64,000 nucleotides of DNA from Desulfitobacterium_A sp034927245 (GCF_034927245.1 NZ_JAYFQK010000050.1:1-64000); one strand, 5' to 3'; counted from the stretch's first letter, positions 55,283 through 64,000 are shown. Numbers and translations: made by a program. The notes: generated from the letters alone by a model not told the origin.

Positions 55283-56149
55283 ATGTCTGATGAAGGAAAA
55301 GAGCTTTCAAGGAGAAAATTTCTACGAGGCGGTTTATTAACCGCCGGGGCAGTGGCCGTCGGAGCCGGTGTTCTTGCACCTTTTGACCAAAATGTCGCCA
55401 TAGCAAGCCCGACAGACCCAACAAGCACCAACGAACCGATGGGCCTGCCATGGCCGTACACTCCCCTTGATCCGGAAGCAACTAAGGCTTTGGCTTATGA
55501 GGGTTACTATGCACGCAAATGTTCCTATGGAGTCTTTTACGCTATTATTAAACAGCTTCAGGACAAAATCGGTTATCCTTATACGATGATTCCTATGGAA
55601 ATCCTCGCCTGGGGCGAAGGCGGCGGTGCAGGCTGGGGGACATTATGCGGTGCACTCTGTGGTGCCAATACGGCGCTTGGTTTTATCGTCGGGCCTAAGC
55701 AAGAAGATATGATGTCAGTTGTGGCCGAAATTCTCGGTTGGTACACAGACTATAGTTTTCCCACGTATTTGCCCCCCGATGATAAGGCTCGTGTCAAGGG
55801 CGCGCTTCCCAGCAGTATATCCGGCTCTCCCCTTTGCCACGTTTCAGTTGCTAAATGGTGCGATGTTTCGGGTTTTAAAGCCGAAGGGAAACAACGCAGC
55901 GAACGCTGCGGCAGGGTGACCGCAGATGTTGCCGCTAAAACCGTTGAAATCTTAAATGCATGGCATGAAAAGAAGTTTGTACCCGTCTATAAACAACCCG
56001 AATCCTGGAATGAGTGTATGTCCTGTCACGGTAAAGGCAAATCCTTAGAAAACGCCAGAGGCAAGATGGATTGTGTCGATTGCCACACCGATGTTAATCC
56101 CTCTGATTTATTAAGCCACATTAAAAAAGCGTGGAATATCAAAGATTAA
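55283..56149 (+). CDS. Tat-exported dihaem protein of the split-Soret C_GCAxxG_C_C type
   Basis: A 288-residue protein with SRRKFLRGG and a hydrophobic stretch at the N-terminus (Tat signal), a C_GCAxxG-type motif CGALCGANTALG (about 116-127) and two haem c sites CMSCHG and CVDCHT in the C-terminal 60 residues. Split-Soret cytochromes of Desulfovibrio share this architecture. It follows the hydrogenase large subunit by 35 bases with GGGAGGAACTTAAAA and precedes the operon terminator. It is probably the electron acceptor of the hydrogenase instead of the usual cytochrome b, which is absent here. Confidence 0.85.
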   Translation: MSDEGKELSRRKFLRGGLLTAGAVAVGAGVLAPFDQNVAIASPTDPTSTNEPMGLPWPYTPLDPEATKALAYEGYYARKCSYGVFYAIIKQLQDKIGYPYTMIPMEILAWGEGGGAGWGTLCGALCGANTALGFIVGPKQEDMMSVVAEILGWYTDYSFPTYLPPDDKARVKGALPSSISGSPLCHVSVAKWCDVSGFKAEGKQRSERCGRVTADVAAKTVEILNAWHEKKFVPVYKQPESWNECMSCHGKGKSLENARGKMDCVDCHTDVNPSDLLSHIKKAWNIKD

Positions 56150-56179
56150 GAAATTCAATTAATCGCCATGCGTGGCACG

Positions 56180-56216
56180 CTATAGAAAAAGGATGCTGTT
56201 AAAGCATCCTTTTTTC
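56180..56216 (+). terminator. Terminator of the hydrogenase operon
   Basis: AAAAGGATGCT, loop GTTA, AGCATCCTTTTTT, about 30 bases after the third gene. It overlaps the last codons of the minus-strand DUF2953 gene. Confidence 0.9.
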
Positions 56217-56882
56217 GTGCATTAATAATCGCAATAAGTCCAAACCGGCGATCATTATATGTCCGATTCGCAGTTTAAAAACACAACGGCACTCACAAGA
56301 AAACCCAGGCTGCCTAAAATTAGGAACCACCGAAAGATGGGGTTGATCAACATCTATTGTGACTTGACAATAGAGCTTCGCTAAGGAATAGCCCAACATA
56401 CTCCAGATACTTCCGGCTGCAAGCGCCGTATAGGCGGCATCTTTACAGCCGATATTAACCCTCCAATCGAGGAAAGTACAATGAATCCCCTTATATAACT
56501 TAACTTTAACCTGATTAAGCCGAGTCAAAATGCTTGGAATTCTTGGCCAGAGATGATAAAAGTAATGTCTCCAAAAGAAACGGAAACGGATGTCGAGTTT
56601 TGTATCCTGTTCTTCACCTGTTTCAGTTTTAGCTTCTCCCGATATTTCGAATTCAGGCCCTTTTTCCCACATAAGCCGAGCCGTTGGGATTTGGAACTTA
56701 AATTTCCATAGACCGCCGATGGCAGACAAATGGATTTCCAAATGATCCTTTTCTTCCAGCCGGCGATAATAAAAATCCACCGTTGCCCGAATGAAAAAGA
56801 TTATGACTGATCCCAGTAAACCGGCGAGTAGAAGCGCCAGAATCCGCACGCATATCCCCCCGAACGCTAAAAGATATTTCAC
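56199..56882 (-). CDS. DUF2953 (YtfI-like) membrane protein
   Basis: A 227-residue protein with one N-terminal membrane helix and a soluble part (DUF2953) of unknown function, conserved in spore formers. The start is uncertain: the GTG at 56882 has its AGGA directly adjacent, and a second GTG at 56849 has GGGGGA at better spacing and still keeps the membrane helix. The 3' end runs into the hydrogenase terminator. Confidence 0.75.
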   Translation of the reverse strand: MKYLLAFGGICVRILALLLAGLLGSVIIFFIRATVDFYYRRLEEKDHLEIHLSAIGGLWKFKFQIPTARLMWEKGPEFEISGEAKTETGEEQDTKLDIRFRFFWRHYFYHLWPRIPSILTRLNQVKVKLYKGIHCTFLDWRVNIGCKDAAYTALAAGSIWSMLGYSLAKLYCQVTIDVDQPHLSVVPNFRQPGFSCECRCVFKLRIGHIMIAGLDLLRLLMHEKRML

Positions 56883-56942
56883 TCCTAAAATGCTAGGATT
56901 TCCGGCGGGTTTGAATAATATACAAAATTTACTAAGTGGACA

Positions 56943-57761
56943 CTACAAGACAAGCACATCAAGATCGTTGGGAACATATAAGTTCCCGCTATAATATCTC
57001 TTTCCCTCCGCGATATATAATTTCTGCCGATCTAAGATATTTTGATCTTCAGTATGCCATAGAACCAAATTCTTAATATTAAGTTGTGCGGCGAGTTCGC
57101 AAGTATCCTTAACAGTACTGTGATGTTTTTCATAAGGTTTATATATTTCACGGTCACGATAAAGGCAAAAAGCCTCTCCCAATAGCCAGTCACTATTCTC
57201 TACATATTTCCGGCATAAGGGATTATACGGTTCATCTCCCATACAGGTTAAAGTCTTTCCGTTTTTCAATTTAACCGTAAAACCGAATTGTTTAGCCTTC
57301 GTGGAATGGATATCATAAAAAGTAAAATCTAAACCATCCAGGCTTTCTTTTTGGCCATCGGCAACAGGGATAAGCATGATCCTTTTCCCGATCATTTGAA
57401 GAATATTCGTATCGAGGGTGACTTCCATAAGCGTTTGGATATTCTGAATTAACTCGGCATGACCGTAGAAATTAAGATTTCCCTCATATTTGCCCGAGCG
57501 GATAAGCCCCGATATTTTGCGAATAATCCAGAGAACACCTAAAACATGATCAGTATGCCTATGCGTAATAAAGACATTGTGAATCTTAGAAAAAGGAATA
57601 TCCGCCTTTTCCAGTATCCCTAATATTCCATTGCCGCCGCCTGTATCCACTAAGATATATTTATTTTCTTCCGCTAGGGCAAAACATGTATTATAACACT
57701 TTGTCGTTAGTGCATGTCCGGTTCCTAAGACAATGAGTTTTTCGATCTTCGTCTCTTCCAT
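56943..57761 (-). CDS. Metallo-beta-lactamase-fold hydrolase, RNase Z-like
   Basis: A 272-residue metallo-hydrolase with the metal motif THRHTDH near residues 65-71, LVDTGGGNGILG before it and a GDEPYNPLC segment later. The fold and length are closest to the tRNase Z/RNase Z-like group, but the typical exosite arm is not obvious, so it may act on another phosphodiester or ester. GGGGT lies about 10 bases upstream of the ATG. Six TTAGTCT-like heptamers lie immediately upstream, between it and scpB. Confidence 0.75.
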   Translation of the reverse strand: MEETKIEKLIVLGTGHALTTKCYNTCFALAEENKYILVDTGGGNGILGILEKADIPFSKIHNVFITHRHTDHVLGVLWIIRKISGLIRSGKYEGNLNFYGHAELIQNIQTLMEVTLDTNILQMIGKRIMLIPVADGQKESLDGLDFTFYDIHSTKAKQFGFTVKLKNGKTLTCMGDEPYNPLCRKYVENSDWLLGEAFCLYRDREIYKPYEKHHSTVKDTCELAAQLNIKNLVLWHTEDQNILDRQKLYIAEGKRYYSGNLYVPNDLDVLVL

Positions 57762-57776
57762 CTTCGTTTTTACCCC

Positions 57777-57818
57777 TTAGTCTTTAGTCTTTAGTCCTTA
57801 GTCTTTACTCCTTACTCT
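57777..57818. repeat. Six-unit heptamer tandem repeat TTAGTCT
   Basis: Copies TTAGTCT, TTAGTCT, TTAGTCC, TTAGTCT, TTACTCC, TTACTCT lie between the MBL-fold gene and scpB. The last unit overlaps the scpB stop codon. Confidence 0.9.
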
Positions 57819-58375
57819 TTATCTAATTCTTCATCTAACTCTTCTCTTGCCTCTTCCCTCATCTTCTCAAAATCCAGTTCCGGCAAATTCTTCAGCGACT
57901 TAAGTCCAAAATGGAGTAAAAACTGCTCCGTTGTTCCATAAAGGATCGGGCGTCCGGGGCCTTCTTTACGTCCTATTTCCTTTGTTAAGCCTTTTTCGAC
58001 TAAAGTTGCCAATGCGCGATCCGATTGGACCCCGCGCAAAAAGTCAATTTCGCCCTTGGTTACAGGCTGCTTATAGGCTATGATGGCCAGAACCTCAAGC
58101 GCCGCCCCTGATAATCCCTGAGTCGGTTGGTGATAGAGGGTTTCAATATAATGGGACATCTCCGGTTTGGTTCCCAGCTTAAAACCGCCATTAACTTCAA
58201 AAATCATAAATCCGCAGGCAGGGCTCGAATACCGCTGCCGAAGCTCGGACAGCAGTTCTAATATGTCGGGGGAATTCAAATCCAGGATGTTCGCAAGATG
58301 TTCAATCGTTAAAGGCTCACCGGCCACAAGCAATAAAGCTTCCAGCCCCGCAATTTCTGTTTCCCGAAACAACAT
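57812..58375 (-). CDS. scpB: Segregation and condensation protein B
   Basis: ScpB is the winged-helix kleisin-binding subunit of the SMC complex that compacts and segregates the chromosome. The 187 residues show LEALLLVAGEPLT (about 9-21) and the family motif KQPVTKGEIDFLRGVQSDRA. The C-terminus is acidic and repetitive (EEAREELDEELDKE). GAAGGAGAGTAGAGA precedes the ATG, and it follows scpA by three bases. Confidence 0.95.
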   Translation of the reverse strand: MLFRETEIAGLEALLLVAGEPLTIEHLANILDLNSPDILELLSELRQRYSSPACGFMIFEVNGGFKLGTKPEMSHYIETLYHQPTQGLSGAALEVLAIIAYKQPVTKGEIDFLRGVQSDRALATLVEKGLTKEIGRKEGPGRPILYGTTEQFLLHFGLKSLKNLPELDFEKMREEAREELDEELDKE

Positions 58376-58378
58376 TCT

Positions 58379-59155
58379 CTACTCTCCTTCAGTGAATTCC
58401 CACGCTTTTTCCGTTGGCAACAAATGAATATCCTGTTGAGGAGCACTTTGTTCACAGCGAATTTTCCCCTCTTTCAGAAGCTCCAATAATGCTAAAAACG
58501 ACATAATCACTTCCATTCGTGAATTGCCTCGAATCAGTTGACTAAAGCGAGTCCCATGCGGATGGAGAATCACCCGCCGTAACACATCGTCCATCATTTT
58601 ATCAATCGATATCTCATCCGGTTCAACCGTTTTCGTCTCTACGCCTTGCTCAGCTCGCACAATAACATGACTGAAAGCTTCCCATAAATCCGTAAAAGCC
58701 ACACCTTCGAGAGGGTCTCCCTCTTCCTTGAATTGACTGCGGATCTCGTTAATATCTACTGTTCGGAAATACTTTTTACCGGAGGAAACCTCTAACTCTC
58801 CAAGGATCAGGGCAGCTTCCTTAAAGGAGCGATAAGCAATCAAGCGTTCCACTAATTCCTGGCGGGGATCCTCTGCTTCCCCCTCAGCCTCCTCTTTGGG
58901 AAGCTTCGGTAAAAGATAACGGGACTTGATATAAAGAAGTTGAGCCGCTAATACAAGAAATTCACTTGTAACTTCCATATCTAAATCATCCATTTGGCGT
59001 ACGGCGTCAATAAATTGATCCGCTATCTTGGCAATTGGAATATCATATATATCAATCTTTTCCTGTTGAATTAAATGGAGCAGCAAATCCAGCGGACCCT
59101 GAAAGGCCGGTAATTCAATATAGGGACCGGGTTTTGCAAGAACTTCTTTTTTCAT
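58379..59155 (-). CDS. scpA: Segregation and condensation protein A
   Basis: ScpA is the kleisin subunit that bridges SMC heads. The 258 residues include FQGPLDLLLHLIQQEKIDIY (about 19-38) and a C-terminal winged helix ending at residue 250. The start codon lies one base after the stop of the site-2 protease gene. Confidence 0.95.
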   Translation of the reverse strand: MKKEVLAKPGPYIELPAFQGPLDLLLHLIQQEKIDIYDIPIAKIADQFIDAVRQMDDLDMEVTSEFLVLAAQLLYIKSRYLLPKLPKEEAEGEAEDPRQELVERLIAYRSFKEAALILGELEVSSGKKYFRTVDINEIRSQFKEEGDPLEGVAFTDLWEAFSHVIVRAEQGVETKTVEPDEISIDKMMDDVLRRVILHPHGTRFSQLIRGNSRMEVIMSFLALLELLKEGKIRCEQSAPQQDIHLLPTEKAWEFTEGE

Positions 59156-59156
59156 G

Positions 59157-59810
59157 TTACGAACCCATAAACGGAGTCAAAAGCGCAATTGCTCCCTTTT
59201 GATATAAGATAAACAGTCCACGCATCAGTGGGTAAAGAACGGTATTTAAAATATTGGTAAAAAGAACAAGCATCAGAATGATCATGCCATAAGTCTCGAC
59301 GACTTGAAGGATATGAGCATAGCGGCCGGGCACAACCCATCTTAAGATAGCAAACCCGTCTAAAGGCGGAATCGGCAGCAAGTTAAAAATTCCTAGGCCT
59401 AAATTCATAATCACAAGCGCTCTTAAAATCATTGAAACCATCTGCATCCAACTGGAATTTCCGAACAAAGAGAGAGATAAAACCCAGATGACCATTGCTA
59501 TAAAAGCAAGCACTAAATTCATCAAGGGTCCGGCAAGGGAAACCAGCATGTGGCCCCGAGTCGGATTCCCTCTAAAATACTGAGGATGAGTTATAACCGG
59601 TTTGGCCCAGCCGAACTGGAAAAATACGGCCATTAAAGCCCCGAACGGGTCTAAATGAACAAAAGGGTTCAAGGTAAGCCGCCCTTGGCTGCGGGGAGTC
59701 GGATCACCTAACCGGTCGGCAACGTAAGCATGGGCAAACTCGTGAAAAGCAAATCCTATGAGTAAGGCCGGTACATTTGCAATAATTGTCGTTAAATTTA
59801 ACCCTGACAT
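59157..59810 (-). CDS. Site-2 protease family (M50) membrane metalloprotease
   Basis: A 217-residue protein with HEFAH at about 23-27 (the zinc-binding HExxH), the following loop PFVHLDPFGALMAVFF with a second metal-ligand region, and about six membrane segments. It belongs to the short rhomboid-like site-2 protease group (YwhC type), whose substrates are largely unknown. AGGAGG of the ribosome binding site is formed by the last codons of the upstream nucleotidyltransferase gene, whose TAA is followed immediately by this ATG. Confidence 0.9.
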   Translation of the reverse strand: MSGLNLTTIIANVPALLIGFAFHEFAHAYVADRLGDPTPRSQGRLTLNPFVHLDPFGALMAVFFQFGWAKPVITHPQYFRGNPTRGHMLVSLAGPLMNLVLAFIAMVIWVLSLSLFGNSSWMQMVSMILRALVIMNLGLGIFNLLPIPPLDGFAILRWVVPGRYAHILQVVETYGMIILMLVLFTNILNTVLYPLMRGLFILYQKGAIALLTPFMGS

Positions 59811-62366
59811 TTACATCCTCCTTTGCTCCACGAGCCGGAGCACGAATTCATTCTCTTCCTCCGGAGTTTTAATTCTTTGTTCAAGCCAGGCTAAGCGTAC
59901 CTTCCTCAGGATATTCCCGATTTCCGGTCCTTTGGGTACCCCGAGCTTTTGAAGGGCCTTGCCGTTTACTGTAAGTTTTAGCTGAGCTGCCGCAGCTTCA
60001 TAATTTGTAACGGCTTTTTGGTAAACAGAATCCAAGCTTAACACATTCCTTATTTCCCTTGAAACCCCGGTCAGCTGTTGATCCAAGACCTCCATCGTTA
60101 AGGAAGGCTGATCATCAAGTACGGCTTTGATTTCCATATATTTTACCGTTTCTTTTCTCAGTTCCTTTGTTAACTTTAAGGTCAAGGCAACCTCAATCTG
60201 GTGAGTATTAAACGCGGAAACCGAAATAAGCCACCTTTCTTCAAGCGAAAGATTCTCATTCTCGGCAACGCTTGAAAAATTCCAAGGCAATTTCTCGCCA
60301 AACCATTCTTCAAGAACCCCCAATTCGACCAAACACTTTCCCATTTTCGGAAACTGCTTTTCACGCAGCATCAGGAGTAACTCCTGCGTAAAACGTTCTG
60401 TACTGACTTTCTTTAAAACGCCGGCTTTAAGAGCTGTTGCCACACCCTCCAGTGTCTCCTTTGATATTTGAAAACGATAGCGTTCGGCAAAGCGAACCGC
60501 CCGTAAAATGCGTGTCGGGTCCTCAATAAAGCTAAGCTGATGAATAAAACGGATCTGCCCTTGTTTAAGATCCCGCAAACCCCCGTAAAAATCGACGAGC
60601 TCACCATAATGTTCCGAATTGATCGCCAAGGCCATTGCATTGATCGTAAAATCCCGCCGGAATAAATCATCCTTTAACCGCGACTCTTCGACCTGCGGCA
60701 AAGCCCCCGGATATTCGTAATATTCCCAGCGCGTCCCTGCGACATCTAAATGGGTTCCATCGGGGAATTCAATTCGAGCGGTTCCGAATTGTTCATGGAG
60801 CGTTAATTGCCCGCTGCCCAATTCGTGAAAAAGGGATTGAACGAAAATATGCCCGCTTCCCTCGACCACGAAATCCAAATCCTGTGTAGGCGTCAGCAGA
60901 AGAAGATCCCGAACAAATCCCCCGATAATATAAACGGAAAATCCTAAATTATCGGCAACCTTTTGGCCGGCCCTTAATAAATTTCGCGTCTTTTCCGGTA
61001 AATTCTCTAAGAGATTTAGGATATCTTGGCGCATGGCCAGGCTTCGGTCACGTGTCAATTTAGTCTCTGTCGGAACAGAGCCCCCATGAATTAAACGCAA
61101 AACGTCAGAACGTGAGACAATCCCAACCAGTTGATTATTTTCTAAGACCGGGATACGGCCGATGTCCCGCTGAACCATTAAACGTTGGACTTCTTCCCAC
61201 CCTGCACCGCCATCTACTGTCACAACGTCTTTCGTCATAAACCCTTTAACAGGTGCATGGGCCAGCCCGTGTTTAAGGCCTTTCTCCACATCGCGGCGTG
61301 AAATAATTCCAACAAGCTTGTCCTCTTTAACAACGGGAACACCCGTATGGCCATAGCGAAGAAGAATTTGCTGTACTTCTTCGAGCTTTGTCTCCGGCGT
61401 CACCGTTTTAACGGGATAACTCATGATGTCGCGGACTAAATGAGGGCTTCGTACGCGTTGCTTAATCTCTTGTCGAAGCTTATCAACCGTCTCTTGGACC
61501 GTTGTATTTTTTAATGTTGCCGAGGCTGCTTTTTCATGACCGGCACCCCCAAAAGCCTGGGCAATATGGTTAACCGGTAATCCCCTGCCCCGTGAACGAC
61601 CAATAACGTAAACCCGATTCTCCATTCCCACCACGAGAAAGAGGGTCTCGGCCTCTTCCATTTCGCCGACACGATGGGCAAGCAAAGCTAACCCCCCAAT
61701 ATAATCCGTGCTGACCGCGGAAGAGATGTATACGGACACCCCCCCAAACCATTCGGTTTGACCGTGATCCGACAATTCATGGAGTAAAGCTTTTTGCTCA
61801 TCTGTTAATGGTTTGCGCAAATAATTGGAAACGACACTTAAGTTCGCACCCTGTTCCAATAGAAAGGCAACAGCTTTCACATCTCGAACCGTTGTACTGT
61901 CAAAAAGGAGACTCCCGGTATCTTCATATATTCCCAAAGCCAGCAGTGTTGCTTCAAAACTGCTGAGCGGGATTTTATTATTCCGGATTTGCTCCACGAG
62001 AATTGTTGTACACGCACCCGTATGTTCAATATGCATTCCCGGTTTTATCGGTTCGGAATAGGGATGATGATCGTAGATTTCCACTTCTACGGCTTCCATC
62101 TGCTTGAGCGCTTCCACTTCCTTCAGCCCCGCTGCCCGGCTGAAATCATGGGTATCCACTAAAACTACCTTGCTTACCTGTGACCAAGAAACATCCTTAA
62201 GTTTTATAAAGGGCAGGTTATCTTTAGCTAAGGTAATATAATCCTGAACATACGAATTCGGTTTACCCTCAACCCCCAAAATACTATTGGGATATATTAC
62301 TTTGGCAGCAACCATTGATGCTAAAGCATCAAAATCCATTTGCCGATGGGCAAGAATCAAAATCAT
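59811..62366 (-). CDS. DHH-CBS-tRNA nucleotidyltransferase fusion
   Basis: An 851-residue three-part protein. Residues 1-300 are a DHH/DHHA1 phosphoesterase region (DFDALAS at 11-17, DTHD at 71-74, YDHH at 98-101). CBS repeats follow at about 312-430. From about 455 onward is the class II nucleotidyltransferase head with GGFVRD at 482-487, DLDF at 496-499 and RRDFTINAMA. The family is described as A-adding tRNA nucleotidyltransferase or poly(A) polymerase; the DHH part resembles nanoRNase/c-di-AMP phosphodiesterase. Whether this organism also has a separate CC-adding enzyme cannot be seen here. The fusion suggests coupling of tRNA 3'-end repair to nucleotide signals through the CBS pair. Confidence 0.92.
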   Translation of the reverse strand: MILILAHRQMDFDALASMVAAKVIYPNSILGVEGKPNSYVQDYITLAKDNLPFIKLKDVSWSQVSKVVLVDTHDFSRAAGLKEVEALKQMEAVEVEIYDHHPYSEPIKPGMHIEHTGACTTILVEQIRNNKIPLSSFEATLLALGIYEDTGSLLFDSTTVRDVKAVAFLLEQGANLSVVSNYLRKPLTDEQKALLHELSDHGQTEWFGGVSVYISSAVSTDYIGGLALLAHRVGEMEEAETLFLVVGMENRVYVIGRSRGRGLPVNHIAQAFGGAGHEKAASATLKNTTVQETVDKLRQEIKQRVRSPHLVRDIMSYPVKTVTPETKLEEVQQILLRYGHTGVPVVKEDKLVGIISRRDVEKGLKHGLAHAPVKGFMTKDVVTVDGGAGWEEVQRLMVQRDIGRIPVLENNQLVGIVSRSDVLRLIHGGSVPTETKLTRDRSLAMRQDILNLLENLPEKTRNLLRAGQKVADNLGFSVYIIGGFVRDLLLLTPTQDLDFVVEGSGHIFVQSLFHELGSGQLTLHEQFGTARIEFPDGTHLDVAGTRWEYYEYPGALPQVEESRLKDDLFRRDFTINAMALAINSEHYGELVDFYGGLRDLKQGQIRFIHQLSFIEDPTRILRAVRFAERYRFQISKETLEGVATALKAGVLKKVSTERFTQELLLMLREKQFPKMGKCLVELGVLEEWFGEKLPWNFSSVAENENLSLEERWLISVSAFNTHQIEVALTLKLTKELRKETVKYMEIKAVLDDQPSLTMEVLDQQLTGVSREIRNVLSLDSVYQKAVTNYEAAAAQLKLTVNGKALQKLGVPKGPEIGNILRKVRLAWLEQRIKTPEEENEFVLRLVEQRRM

Positions 62367-62481
62367 TTGCCTTCATCCTTAACTCTTCGAAATTGTACAC
62401 TGTGAATTATCGGATAATAATAATAAATTATATCATTACCTTTTGTAACTAAGCAAAGTTTTGTGATTACTTTCAGTTAGT

Positions 62482-62511
62482 AAAAAAAAGCCGCCTATTT
62501 GGGCAGCTTCG
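62482..62511 (-). terminator. Terminator after the 113-aa gene
   Basis: Minus-strand AAGCTGCC, loop CAAATA, GGCGGCTT followed by an eight-T tract, about 25 bases beyond the gene's stop. Confidence 0.8.
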
Positions 62512-62533
62512 GTATCATCTGGGTTTTAAACCA

Positions 62534-62875
62534 TTAAATTGCTTCGTTAATCTCCTCTGTCTTGCTGTCAATCTCAGCTTGAGTCATTCCGTCCTTAATT
62601 AAGCGATAATTGATTGCATCCATCCAGAAACCCGATTTAGCACTGATTTTTTTATAGCCTTTAGCATTTTTCTTACTCCGTTTGGCCCGGGAATCAGCAT
62701 TAGCTTGAACAATCGAACAGACATAACGTGCTTTAAGGCGCATTTCTTGATTCATGTCCTCAAAGCCTTCATTGAGCGCTTGAGTGACTTGTTTATGATA
62801 ATCTGAGAATTCATCGAAAGGGATTTCTGTCTCCATATGTAAATATTCTTTAATCTTTTCAAATAACTGTTCCAT
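62534..62875 (-). CDS. Conserved hypothetical protein, 113 residues
   Basis: I recognise no family. A soluble, mainly helical protein with a basic middle (SRAKRSKKNAKGYKKIS) that could bind nucleic acid. Its ATG has GGAGG about 13 bases upstream and its own terminator follows. It lies between the DHH-CBS fusion and the DUF1646 transporter gene. Confidence 0.5.
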   Translation of the reverse strand: MEQLFEKIKEYLHMETEIPFDEFSDYHKQVTQALNEGFEDMNQEMRLKARYVCSIVQANADSRAKRSKKNAKGYKKISAKSGFWMDAINYRLIKDGMTQAEIDSKTEEINEAI

Positions 62876-62967
62876 TTAATAAAAAACCTCCATCATATTT
62901 TCCTAAAGGACCTTAAAAATTATATCTTAGTTTACAAGAAATAACAAGCTAAATCCGTTGGTGCAAT

Positions 62968-63006
62968 AAAAGACAGATGTTCTACTTTGCAAACATCTGT
63001 CTTTTG
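62968..63006 (-). terminator. Terminator after the DUF1646 gene
   Basis: AAAAGACAGATGTT and AACATCTGTCTTTT, a 14-base-pair perfect stem, 11 bases beyond the transporter stop. Confidence 0.85.
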
Positions 63007-63015
63007 AACAATCTC

Positions 63016-64000
63016 CTATAGAACAAAGAAAATGGCGACAAAGAAAACTAACATGATAATTAAACCAAGGGGAACACCCAATTTTGCCCATTCTTTACTC
63101 TCAATATTAAGTTTGCTTGCGGAAATAATATTGGGGATATTACCGGGGATCAACATTCCGCCGCTAATTAAAAGGCCCATTAAAATAGCCCGGATTTGTT
63201 CTAAGGACATCTTATCGCTGATTTCGGCGGCAGCTAGAGTCGCATTATCCAATATCGCTGAAATCATATTGATCCAATATAAGAGCTGACTGGGCAAGCC
63301 AAGAATGAATTTATCGATAATTGGTTTTAAGCCTGTACCTAAAAATGTTAAAGCCATGACAAAAAGATAGATTTTAAAGGCACGAAAAAAAACTTCTTTA
63401 TAGCTTTCTTCCTGTTGATCACCCTCTAAACCAAGACCGGATTGTTGATCAGGCCGGATAAGGAAGGCAGCCAAAATTCCCAGGCCGATAATCGCAGGAA
63501 TAATAAATTCCCCAAAATTTACGAACAAATACCAGAAGTCAGCATTGAGTTTCGATATGACGATCGTAGCCAGAGGCTCACCGATTGGAGTTAAGGCAGC
63601 TCCTAAGCCAATCGAGAAACAACTAATAATTGTAAGATTAACTTCGTTTTTGCGATCCATCTTCAAATTATAAATGATTTCGACGAGGAGTAGGGCAGCG
63701 ATAATCGCTGTAATTACACTTGAAATAATGCCTAAAATAACAACGATCAGAAACATAAGTATTTTAGCCGGTATGTGGTTCTGAATAGATTGAATAGCCG
63801 TGTTGATCTGCACTTTGAAAACTTTAAAAAGTACACCGAAAGCAAATACGGCGATTGTAATCATAATCGGTTCTTCTAAAGCTTTTAATACCAGTCCGGT
63901 ACTTAACGACTGTGATATCAGTACCGACGCTAAACCCATAACAAATAGAAATATTTCGAGGTTATGTTCCACTTTTTTTACCGTGAAAGGAAGGACTAAT
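63016..64000 (-). CDS. DUF1646-family membrane transporter (5' end cut by the window)
   Basis: An ion-transporter-superfamily membrane protein with motifs GLGAALTPIGEPLATIV and LISGGMLIPGNIPNII and about nine to ten membrane segments; 318 residues are visible from a GTG at 63972. The GTG has no ribosome binding site, and the reading frame stays open to base 64000, encoding LVLPFTVKK, which matches the usual beginning of the family. The true start is therefore outside the window. DUF1646 proteins may be sodium- or anion-coupled transporters; substrate unknown. Confidence 0.82.
   Translation of the reverse strand, partial: LVLPFTVKKVEHNLEIFLFVMGLASVLISQSLSTGLVLKALEEPIMITIAVFAFGVLFKVFKVQINTAIQSIQNHIPAKILMFLIVVILGIISSVITAIIAALLLVEIIYNLKMDRKNEVNLTIISCFSIGLGAALTPIGEPLATIVISKLNADFWYLFVNFGEFIIPAIIGLGILAAFLIRPDQQSGLGLEGDQQEESYKEVFFRAFKIYLFVMALTFLGTGLKPIIDKFILGLPSQLLYWINMISAILDNATLAAAEISDKMSLEQIRAILMGLLISGGMLIPGNIPNIISASKLNIESKEWAKLGVPLGLIIMLVFFVAIFFVL

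Noticed and set aside
1..64000. CRISPR arrays, rRNA genes or further tRNA genes
   Set aside because: No evenly spaced direct repeats and no other cloverleaf or rRNA sequence were recognised.

Overview
The window looks like chromosomal DNA of an anaerobic, endospore-forming Gram-positive bacterium of the Peptococcaceae/Desulfitobacteriaceae type (Desulfosporosinus or Desulfitobacterium-like). The reasons are spore genes (spoIVA, spmA/spmB, ytfJ), an IspH-ribosomal protein S1 fusion typical of Clostridia, three lactate permeases with FadR-type regulators, and a Tat-exported [NiFe] hydrogenase paired with a multi-cysteine dihaem protein. The genus is inferred from gene content, not from a database search.

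Bases 1-16,500 are an accessory island ending at a tRNA-Pro(GGG) gene. It holds a four-gene minus-strand cassette (DUF499 ATPase, DUF3780 protein, DUF1156 adenine-methyltransferase-like protein, PLD-SNF2 helicase) of a kind predicted to be anti-phage. It also holds an IS110-family transposase, an AAA15-type ATPase overlapping a small unrecognised partner, an orphan 318-aa protein with its own promoter and terminator, and a decayed tyrosine integrase against the tRNA 3' end.

Bases 16,580-29,230 are a housekeeping block read leftwards: cmk, plsC, ispH-rpsA, an ftsW/spoVE-type gene, DUF512 protein, der, plsY, gpsA, then spoIVA and an ACT-domain regulator. Bases 29,230-34,320 carry two near-duplicate lactate permeases, each with the same upstream palindrome, plus two repeat or foldback elements. 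They lie between aroA and cmk.

Bases 34,320-38,590 are an aromatic amino-acid operon (hutP-like, aroH, aroF, tyrA, aroA) with a near-consensus promoter and a terminator-like hairpin in the leader, so transcription attenuation by the HutP-like protein is a good hypothesis. Bases 38,590-48,470 hold a flavoprotein, a PAP2 phosphatase, a polyferredoxin, two FadR-family regulators, a third lactate permease and small conserved proteins.

Bases 48,460-52,440 hold glycosyltransferases and sporulation genes. Bases 52,740-56,150 are the hydrogenase operon on the plus strand. The right end (56,200-64,000) returns to minus-strand housekeeping genes: scpA/scpB, a site-2 protease, a DHH-CBS-tRNA nucleotidyltransferase fusion, and a DUF1646 transporter cut by the window edge.
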